Shown here in pieces: positions 7,290-12,444 of a stretch of 12,444 nt of DNA. Position 1 is the stretch's first letter; every line of letters begins with the position of its first letter. Made by a program: the position numbers and the translations under genes. The DNA is taken from positions 1 to 12,444 of the forward strand of contig JAQXFL010000182.1 of the NCBI GenBank assembly GCA_029250345.1, in the 5' to 3' direction. A model generated the notes under the pieces. That model made no database searches, was not told where the DNA came from, and saw only the letters and a list, made by a program, of their open reading frames with translations. Origin of the DNA: Candidatus Poseidoniaceae archaeon (GTDB lineage: Archaea > Thermoplasmatota > Poseidoniia > Poseidoniales > Poseidoniaceae).

Positions 7290-7640
7290 TTATTCGTTCA
7301 ATTTTAATCGAAGATGTTCGGCAACTTTGCCCGTTTTGAGATGTATAAGCACGTCTTCAATTGAAGATTCATCCGGGAGTGAATACCATACTCCTTCAGG
7401 ATAAACAACGCATGTTGTTCCAAACTCACAGAAGTCCAGACACCCGGATTTTTGAACTCGAACGTTTTTGACTCCAGCCTTCTTTGCTGAGGACTTCAAG
7501 AGACGCATCAAGTCAAGACTGCCTCGGTGAGAACACGATGGTCTCGATGCACCTTCAGCGCGTTCATGGCCACAAACGAAGACATGACGTTCATATCCCG
7601 GCACGGTTCTACCTTTCGGATCAATTCGCACATCGCTCAC
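7290..7640 (-). CDS. Thioredoxin-fold [2Fe-2S] ferredoxin
   Basis: This is a small (116 aa) soluble electron carrier of the Shethna/thioredoxin-like [2Fe-2S] type. Four cysteines have the family spacing: Cys23-x12-Cys36-x30-Cys67-x3-Cys71, with a fifth Cys at 77. The second pair sits in SGCLDFCEFGTTCVVYPEG, typical of this fold, also found as a domain in NADH dehydrogenase subunit NuoE. The GTG start at 7640 overlaps the stop of the dehydratase-like gene as GTGA. A second in-frame GTG at 7631 is better placed relative to a GGAG motif and would give 113 residues. The redox partner is unknown; co-transcription with a pterin dehydratase-like gene hints at a linked redox role (inference). It is the only gene here that ends in TAA. 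Confidence 0.88.
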   Translation of the reverse strand: MSDVRIDPKGRTVPGYERHVFVCGHERAEGASRPSCSHRGSLDLMRLLKSSAKKAGVKNVRVQKSGCLDFCEFGTTCVVYPEGVWYSLPDESSIEDVLIHLKTGKVAEHLRLKLNE

Positions 7641-7643
7641 TCC
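7632..7643 (-). promoter_or_regulatory. Shine-Dalgarno at pcd/ferredoxin junction
   Basis: The minus strand reads GGAGTGAGCGAT before a GTG at 7631. TGA is the stop of the upstream dehydratase-like gene, and GGAG ends eight bases before that GTG. This favours the GTG at 7631 as the ferredoxin start, although the overlapping GTG at 7640 remains possible. Confidence 0.45.
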
Positions 7644-7912
7644 GTTTGAAGCGCAGATATTTTCTCTGCGAGTCGATAGTCGAGTTCAGTAATTTTTTCT
7701 TCATCATGCGTGAACAATTCGATGACGACATAGCCCCACCCGAAGTGGATGTCTGGATGGTGGTTTTCCTGTTCAGAAAGTTGTGAGACAGCATCTACAA
7801 ATTGCTTTGCAGAAGCAAAGTCCGGAAAGGCATACTCTGCCATTAGTCGGTCTTCGATTTGTTCCCAGCCCTTGGGAGCGTCCATGACTTCAGCCCCAAA
7901 GGTGAGCATCAT
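7637..7912 (-). CDS. Pterin-4a-carbinolamine dehydratase-like protein (PCD/DCoH)
   Basis: PCD enzymes dehydrate 4a-hydroxytetrahydrobiopterin formed by aromatic amino acid hydroxylases; in many prokaryotes the role is uncertain. The signature is complete: E-x3-HHP (Glu47, His51, His52, Pro53), aromatic Trp59 after the loop, His69 and Asp78, with KGWE near the N-terminus. Start choice is uncertain. The ATG at 7912 (91 aa) has AAGGA about six bases upstream and gives a normal length. The ATG at 7945 (102 aa) would overlap the upstream gene by 56 bases and add a very basic MKRWRRKAKEA leader. The ATG at 7885 (82 aa) would avoid overlap. With the chosen start it overlaps the upstream gene by 23 bases and the ferredoxin gene by 4, so co-translation is likely. 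No aromatic hydroxylase is encoded in the window. Confidence 0.87.
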   Translation of the reverse strand: MMLTFGAEVMDAPKGWEQIEDRLMAEYAFPDFASAKQFVDAVSQLSEQENHHPDIHFGWGYVVIELFTHDEEKITELDYRLAEKISALQTE

Positions 7913-8336
7913 CGCTTCCTTGGCTTTCCTTCTCCACCTTTTCATGGAGTTTCGAACGTCGCTTCATGTCAGCTCGTTCAAACGCAAGAAGTGCTTTGTC
8001 GTCTATGTATGCTGGGCGTGTGTGAGCAACGAGGACAATTTGCGCAATAATGTCACGTGCCAAGAATACAGTTCTTCCATCATCGGTAAGCAGCTCAATG
8101 TTGGATTTTCCAGAGGCGAGAAGGCGACCTCGCATCCATGACTCATCATCGGATTGGATCGAGCGAGAATCGAGAAGAATCTCGACCAAATCGTCACGTC
8201 GTAGGCCGTGCCGTCGTTCAAGGAGGTCGCCGTTGTGGACATCGACAAACTTCGAAAGGTCCGGTGAACCCATGTCCTTCCATAGGGGAGTTGCCCAGTC
8301 GGGTAGCGTGATTTTCTGCTTTTTCTTAGCGGCCAT
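7890..8336 (-). CDS. Hypothetical protein, possibly Sm-like fold
   Basis: I do not recognise this 148-residue protein by name. It starts with a basic MAAKKKQK segment. Residues about 45-105 then show alternating short strands: DLVEILLD, WMRGRLLASG, SNIELLTDDGRTVFL, DIIAQIVLVAHTRP. The G-x-L...I-x-L-x-T-D-D-G...I pattern is reminiscent of Sm/LSm or Hfq-type RNA-binding barrels. A highly charged helix (about 118-142) follows. There are no cysteines, signal peptide or membrane segment. The ATG at 8336 lacks a Shine-Dalgarno, so it may be leaderless as the first gene of the cluster with the dehydratase and ferredoxin. The Sm-like assignment is by eye and weak. Confidence 0.8.
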   Translation of the reverse strand: MAAKKKQKITLPDWATPLWKDMGSPDLSKFVDVHNGDLLERRHGLRRDDLVEILLDSRSIQSDDESWMRGRLLASGKSNIELLTDDGRTVFLARDIIAQIVLVAHTRPAYIDDKALLAFERADMKRRSKLHEKVEKESQGSDDAHLWG

Positions 8337-8460
8337 GTACCGTTCACGAGCCGAGGCTACTTGAACCTCGCTCCTTGACTTCGATGAAACCGTTCTTAGG
8401 CATGTTTGAACGGATGTCTTCTTGAAGGGTGGGCGACCGGCTTAGAACGGGGAGAAGGGT
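8337..8460. promoter_or_regulatory. Divergent intergenic region with CCGTTC motifs
   Basis: These 124 bases separate the starts of the Sm-like gene (-) and nog1 (+). CCGTTC occurs at 8340-8345 and 8390-8395, and its complement GAACGG at 8408-8413 and 8445-8450. A further CCGTTC lies just inside nog1 at 8489-8494. The pair at 8390/8408 forms an inverted repeat with a 12-base spacer. A 5-bp hairpin (CGAGG 8352-8356, CCTCG 8366-8370) is also present. No TATA-like sequence is evident. GGGGAG at 8449-8454 is a good Shine-Dalgarno for nog1. Confidence 0.45.
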
Positions 8461-9576
8461 ATGAAAGTCTCATGGCGCAAACTCCCAACCGTTCTTCTTG
8501 AAGAGGAAATTCTTGACAAAGCCTTCTCTCGGGCCAAGAAAGCCGCTGACCGAGTCGACGACTCTGACCGAGTTTTTCGTGTCCGTAAGCAAATGAACAG
8601 AATGGTGCAAACTGCTGCAGACATCATTGCAACCACTTTCCAAGATATGGTCAACACTTGGCCATCTCTCGATCAATCTCCACAGTTTGATGTTTCGATG
8701 ATTGATGCGTGTGTGGGTTGTGATGACTATCGCCATCATCTTTCGATGCTCCAATGGGGTGGCAAACAGGTAGCGAACATCGCCGGGCAGAACAGCAAGA
8801 AAATTGTTCGAACTGGACGTACTGAATTGATGCACGATGCTCGCCGAGAAGCCTATGGGAGAATCTCGTCCATCATGCGACGTGTTGGCCCTTCTCTGTT
8901 ATGGTTAAGCGAGGCCCGAGAGGTGCTCAAGCGTTTACCGACCATTGACCAACTCCTCCCTTGTATCGTGGTTTGTGGTGCTCCGAATGTTGGAAAGTCA
9001 GCCTTTATTTCCGCATTGAGTTCTGGAAACATGGAGGTCAACCATTATCCTTTCACGACCAAACAGATTCACGTTGGACACTTTACTCATCGCCGATTAC
9101 AATTCCAACTTGTCGATACGCCAGGTCTTCTTGACCGACCATTGGACAAGCGAAATGCCATCGAATTGCAAGCCATTGCAGCTTTGGAGAACATTGGTTC
9201 ATTAGTGCTGTTCCTTATGGATGAAAGCGAAGCTTGCGGCACTTCAATCGAAGAACAAATGCACCTTTTGGAAGATGTACAAGAACTTCTACCTGGTACA
9301 GACCTGATGGTCGTGACTTCCAAGGCGGATTTGCTCAATCCCCTTCCTTCAATGTGGGACGACGTGAATGCGGCTGAACAAGAATGGCGCGATGAAGGTT
9401 CTGAAGGTGAACCTGATTTGCCGTTGCTGTATGACCCACAGGGAAGAGTCACTATGTCGGCAACAGAATTTGTCGGTATGGATTCAATGCGTCTTGAGAT
9501 TGTTCGGCGTGTACGCGTTGCTCGCCCAAACAATCCTATGGAGTTGCCAGAAGGTTGGTATCGCAGAGACCAATGA
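8461..9576 (+). CDS. Ribosome-assembly GTPase NOG1-like
   Basis: This is an OBG/HflX-superfamily GTPase of the NOG1 family, which in eukaryotes acts in 60S maturation; archaeal members are assumed to assist large-subunit assembly. The 371-residue protein has the NOG1 N-terminal helical domain (about 1-165), then the G domain: G1 GAPNVGKS (173-180), switch I/G2 within YPFTTKQIHVG (196-206), and G3 DTPG (219-222) followed by LLDRPLDKRN, typical of NOG1. In place of the NKxD of G4 it has SKAD (287-290). The remainder (about 300-371) carries a short insertion rich in Asp/Glu/Trp and a C-terminal helix. The ATG is six bases after GGGGAG. The gene ends three bases before the convergent argS stop. 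Confidence 0.93.
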   Translation: MKVSWRKLPTVLLEEEILDKAFSRAKKAADRVDDSDRVFRVRKQMNRMVQTAADIIATTFQDMVNTWPSLDQSPQFDVSMIDACVGCDDYRHHLSMLQWGGKQVANIAGQNSKKIVRTGRTELMHDARREAYGRISSIMRRVGPSLLWLSEAREVLKRLPTIDQLLPCIVVCGAPNVGKSAFISALSSGNMEVNHYPFTTKQIHVGHFTHRRLQFQLVDTPGLLDRPLDKRNAIELQAIAALENIGSLVLFLMDESEACGTSIEEQMHLLEDVQELLPGTDLMVVTSKADLLNPLPSMWDDVNAAEQEWRDEGSEGEPDLPLLYDPQGRVTMSATEFVGMDSMRLEIVRRVRVARPNNPMELPEGWYRRDQ

Positions 9577-9579
9577 ACT

Positions 9580-11358
9580 TCACATTTGTTCTACAGGAAC
9601 GATTCCAAGGCCTTGCATGCTTGTTCGCATTAGATTTCGAGCAAGTTCAGAAAGTTGGAAGTTAAACACATTCAGTTCACCATCTTGTAGAATCATGCAA
9701 TCTCGATAGAAGGCATTGAACGATGTTGCGAGTTGCAACAACTGGTTGGCAAAGAGGTGAGGTCTGCGATCATTTACGGCTTTGCTGAGTACATCTTGAT
9801 GGACACACATGGTTCTGAGGAGTTCGACCATACCTTTTGGCATGGACGATGGTAATTCTGTGCTTGAATTGGCAGCTGCGTCAAGGTCAATCCCTGCGGC
9901 AACACACTTTCTCGCTATAGAGCAGGCCCTTGCATGGCTGTACATGATGAACGGTGCTGAACCACCTTCGAATGCTAAAGCTTCTTCCCAACGGAACGTG
10001 AATCCCTTATCTGGGCTTACCTTGATGATGTTAAAGCGAACGGCAGAAGTTCCCGCCGCTTCAGAAATTTCAGCCACCATTTCGGGGGAGTAATCCGGGT
10101 GAATCTCTCCGACGACGGCTGAAGCTTGTGCTTGTGCTTCTTCAAGCAAATCATCCATGTATACCACGTTTCCTTTGCGGGTAGACATCTTTCCTTCTGG
10201 AAGTTTGATGAATGAATAAAACAGGACGTCAGGTATTTTTTCTCCAAGTTCAGTAAGTGTCATTCCAACTTGCTTCGCCTGCAATTTATGATCCTCTCCA
10301 AGGACATTGATTAATTGGTCACACTGCTTCCATTTCCAGATGTGGTACGCAATGTCACGTGTAGCATAGAGCGAAGATCCATCTCCTCTCCTGAAAAAGA
10401 ACTCCGTTTTTCCTTTGAGACCTCGTGCGCCAAGGTCAAGGAATTCTGCTCCGTTGTCTGCAGTGCCATGAATCTCAAAAGTCTTGAATTTCTCCATAAG
10501 TTTCGAAACATCACCGTTTGTTACAAACATGGATTCTTTGGTGAATGTGTCGAAGTCAATACCAAGCCGCTTTAATGTCTCAAGCATTCCGTCGAGAACG
10601 GGTTGATAGGCGTTTTCAAAGGCTTGTAGCACCTCTTCATCACCGTGTTCACTGGCGTGGACCATCCGTCCGATTTCTGCCTCGATGTCTTCTTTGTCAG
10701 AGCGTTCTTGTCGAATTGATTGGGCGGCTTGATACCAGCGTACACGTTCATGGTCGGCCTTACCTTGCCATTTTTCATTGATCGATTCTCGGCCAACGAG
10801 TGTTCGTTCAACTTCCTCTTTGCCCAAGTGTTCCAGTGCCCAGGCAAGTACTCCAACTTGCTTACCCATGTCATCAACATAGTACTCTGCACGAACATTG
10901 TTTCCATAGAGACGGTGCAATCGTACCAGTGTGTCACCTAAAATCGCATTTCGAGCACGGCCGACATGGAACGGACCGTTTGGATTTGCAGAGGTGTGCT
11001 CGATCAAAATGTGGGTATTGTTCGCAGGTTTCTTGCCGAACGCATCACCGATTCGTACTGCGTCATCCATCACCTGTTGGGCTAACCATGTAGGATTTGC
11101 CTTGATGTTGAGATAGCCCGCCACTGCATTGACTTCGCCAATGGCAAAGTGTGATTCTAAGGAGTCGGCAATTTGCTGGGCGATTTCAATCGGTGATTTA
11201 CCTAATTCTTTAGCGAATGGAAAACAAGGAAGCGACAAGTCACCTTGGTCGTGCTCTCGTGAGCGAACAAGCATGCTACGCCAATGAGCGTTGGTGACGC
11301 CAATCGACATAAGGACTTCATCCAACAATGGTTCGAGGACTTCTCTAAGCATCTGCAT
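9580..11358 (-). CDS. argS: Arginyl-tRNA synthetase
   Basis: It charges tRNA-Arg with arginine; like other ArgRS it needs the tRNA for amino-acid activation. The 592-residue class I enzyme has an N-terminal ArgRS-specific domain (about 1-90), the HIGH signature as HVGR (131-134) inside SANPNGPFHVGRARNAILGD, the conserved YYVDDMGKQ (159-167), the KMSKS loop KMSTRKGNVV (390-399), and a DALR-type alpha-helical anticodon-binding domain at the C-terminus. All catalytic signatures are intact. The ATG at 11358 is preceded by TGAGGTTGA, which includes the aRF1 stop codon, so prf1 and argS form a coupled operon. A second ATG two codons downstream is less well spaced. Confidence 0.97.
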   Translation of the reverse strand: MQMLREVLEPLLDEVLMSIGVTNAHWRSMLVRSREHDQGDLSLPCFPFAKELGKSPIEIAQQIADSLESHFAIGEVNAVAGYLNIKANPTWLAQQVMDDAVRIGDAFGKKPANNTHILIEHTSANPNGPFHVGRARNAILGDTLVRLHRLYGNNVRAEYYVDDMGKQVGVLAWALEHLGKEEVERTLVGRESINEKWQGKADHERVRWYQAAQSIRQERSDKEDIEAEIGRMVHASEHGDEEVLQAFENAYQPVLDGMLETLKRLGIDFDTFTKESMFVTNGDVSKLMEKFKTFEIHGTADNGAEFLDLGARGLKGKTEFFFRRGDGSSLYATRDIAYHIWKWKQCDQLINVLGEDHKLQAKQVGMTLTELGEKIPDVLFYSFIKLPEGKMSTRKGNVVYMDDLLEEAQAQASAVVGEIHPDYSPEMVAEISEAAGTSAVRFNIIKVSPDKGFTFRWEEALAFEGGSAPFIMYSHARACSIARKCVAAGIDLDAAANSSTELPSSMPKGMVELLRTMCVHQDVLSKAVNDRRPHLFANQLLQLATSFNAFYRDCMILQDGELNVFNFQLSELARNLMRTSMQGLGIVPVEQM

Positions 11359-11370
11359 GGTTCAACCTCA
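11359..11370 (-). promoter_or_regulatory. Stop-embedded Shine-Dalgarno of argS
   Basis: The minus strand reads TGAGGTTGAACC directly before the argS ATG. The leading TGA is the stop codon of the aRF1 gene. GAGG is seven bases from the ATG, the same geometry as at the gfcR/lysS junction. Confidence 0.75.
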
Positions 11371-12444
11371 CATCATTGGGTATCGGCAAATTCCAGCCAA
11401 GCCACCAAATCCGTAAAGGAGTTGAGAGCCTTCTTCGGTATCAACTGATATATAGACAACTTCCGTATTACTCTTCGAAGCCATTACCGTGAGTTCGTCA
11501 ATCAGTGAGACATTTTTCAATTCCTTGGCATTATCTCCGGATGCTTTGCATGAAGGGCAATCAGGAATCGGTTCATTGCGTGAAAGGCTCACATCCCACT
11601 CATGGCTGCATGAGCCACATTGGAGTGTCAGTGATGACTTTCTCAGTGCTTCTGAGATGAGAAGTCTGCCGACTGCGCCCTGGTCCAGTGCTTGACGGAT
11701 CATTTTTTCGCCGTACGTTGCTTTTGGAGCGGATTTGACGAGTTCACTCAAAAACACATTCATCACCTGACGCTCTGCATCAAGTTCGATTTCACCCATC
11801 ATTGCACCTGCGTTTTCAACCAATTCACGCACCCCACTGTCGTTGGAGTAGCCGACATCAAAAGTGGTCTTGGCAATCTTCTTTCCAATTTCGTGATGGA
11901 AATAATCGTTCTTGACGACGAAATCTTTTGTCGCACCAGGGCCGCCTACAATGATGGCCTGAATATCCTCAAGATTCGGAAGCCAATAGGATGATGCGTG
12001 TTCAGTAGCACGCTTGAAGAAATTGTGAGCCGCTTCTTCGATGAGCCGTTCGAAACGTTGGGCTGACTGACCACCTTGGCGGTGCTTGCCCATGATGTTG
12101 GATACGAGGTGTTCTTGTACGTGAATTCGCTTTCCTGAGGCGATTCCAAAGGCAGCCTCTGAGCGATCAATCACGAACAATCCGTAGGACTTCTTATCGA
12201 CCAGCATGTCTTCAAGTTGAGTCAACTCAAATACAGAATCGCATCGATAGCGAAATGAGATTAGAGGTTGAGGAGGTTCTTCGACGACGATGTTGACCAT
12301 TCGATTTTTGTTGTTGCCAATAATAATCGAGCCGACGAACAGTGCGATTCCGTTTTCACCGGCATTCTTGTATTTGGAAAGCGTAGAAAGTGCGGACTCT
12401 ATTGCTCCTTGCACATTCTTTCGAGTGCCTTTCGATTTGATGTT
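11368..12444 (-). CDS. prf1: Peptide chain release factor aRF1 (5' partial)
   Basis: aRF1 reads all three stop codons and triggers peptide release, as eRF1 does. The frame stays open to the window edge. The first ten visible residues, NIKSKGTRKN (12415-12444), begin with the stop-codon-recognition motif NIKS, so the GTG at 12414 is an internal Val codon and not the start. About 60 N-terminal residues are missing by comparison with family members. The catalytic GGQ, which reaches into the peptidyl-transferase centre, is at 12067-12075 in GKHRQGGQSAQRFERL. The C-terminal domain contains a C4 zinc ribbon (CGSC and CPSC, 11548-11619) as in many archaeal aRF1 proteins, and ends with the typical FGGLAGICRY. 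It is followed at 9 bases by argS. Confidence 0.96.
   Translation of the reverse strand, partial: NIKSKGTRKNVQGAIESALSTLSKYKNAGENGIALFVGSIIIGNNKNRMVNIVVEEPPQPLISFRYRCDSVFELTQLEDMLVDKKSYGLFVIDRSEAAFGIASGKRIHVQEHLVSNIMGKHRQGGQSAQRFERLIEEAAHNFFKRATEHASSYWLPNLEDIQAIIVGGPGATKDFVVKNDYFHHEIGKKIAKTTFDVGYSNDSGVRELVENAGAMMGEIELDAERQVMNVFLSELVKSAPKATYGEKMIRQALDQGAVGRLLISEALRKSSLTLQCGSCSHEWDVSLSRNEPIPDCPSCKASGDNAKELKNVSLIDELTVMASKSNTEVVYISVDTEEGSQLLYGFGGLAGICRYPMM

Noticed and set aside
7913..7945. Longer start for the pterin dehydratase-like gene at ATG 7945
   Set aside because: It would add a very basic leader atypical of the family and overlap the upstream gene by 56 bases; the ATG at 7912 has a better ribosome site. 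Not fully excluded.
8424..8460. Direct repeat GAAGGGT at 8424-8430 and 8454-8460 as a regulatory element
   Set aside because: A 7-mer occurring twice, the second copy overlapping the ribosome-binding region of nog1; likely coincidence.
9087..9533. 148-codon minus-strand frame opposite nog1
   Set aside because: Ser/Arg-rich shadow of the NOG1 G domain; no domain or ribosome site.

Overview
The window looks like core chromosome of an archaeon. It encodes archaeal/eukaryal-type translation proteins (release factor aRF1, initiation factor aIF2-beta, class I lysyl-tRNA synthetase), the archaeal HTH-phosphoribosyltransferase regulator GfcR and the ribosome-assembly GTPase NOG1. The sequences, the moderate GC content and the very tight packing resemble marine euryarchaea of the Poseidoniales (Marine Group II) type. 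That placement is an inference; no rRNA is present to confirm it.

Layout, left to right. Bases 1-3203 (+) hold most of carB, the large subunit of carbamoyl-phosphate synthase, cut at its 5' end by the window edge. Directly abutting it, convergent, is a 422-residue zinc-ribbon/coiled-coil protein of unknown function (3204-4472, -). Upstream of that on the minus strand come lysS (class I LysRS, 4560-6167) and gfcR (6177-6761), which read as one operon gfcR-lysS. Diverging from gfcR is the aIF2-beta gene (6878-7288, +). It runs into a minus-strand cluster read in the order unknown Sm-like protein (7890-8336), pterin carbinolamine dehydratase-like protein (7637-7912), thioredoxin-fold [2Fe-2S] ferredoxin (7290-7640). 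Diverging from that cluster is nog1 (8461-9576, +). Convergent with nog1 are argS (9580-11358, -) and the aRF1 gene prf1 (11368-12444, -), which is cut at its 5' end exactly at the NIKS motif.

Most genes serve protein synthesis: initiation (aIF2-beta), aminoacylation (LysRS, ArgRS), termination (aRF1) and ribosome assembly (NOG1). Around them are pyrimidine/arginine precursor supply (CarB), a PRPP-type sensor/regulator (GfcR) and a small redox/pterin-like cluster.

I see no tRNA, rRNA, CRISPR array, insertion sequence, phage gene or defence island, and no gene-free stretch over 300 bases. The points most worth a second look are: loss of the zinc-ligand residues and of the usual lysines in the KMSKS loop of LysRS; a non-standard G4 motif in NOG1; stop codons built into Shine-Dalgarno sequences; convergent genes separated by 0, 1 and 3 bases; a cluster of CCGTTC motifs between divergent genes; and two uncharacterised proteins (the zinc-ribbon protein with tandem octapeptide repeats, and the Sm-like protein linked to the dehydratase and ferredoxin).
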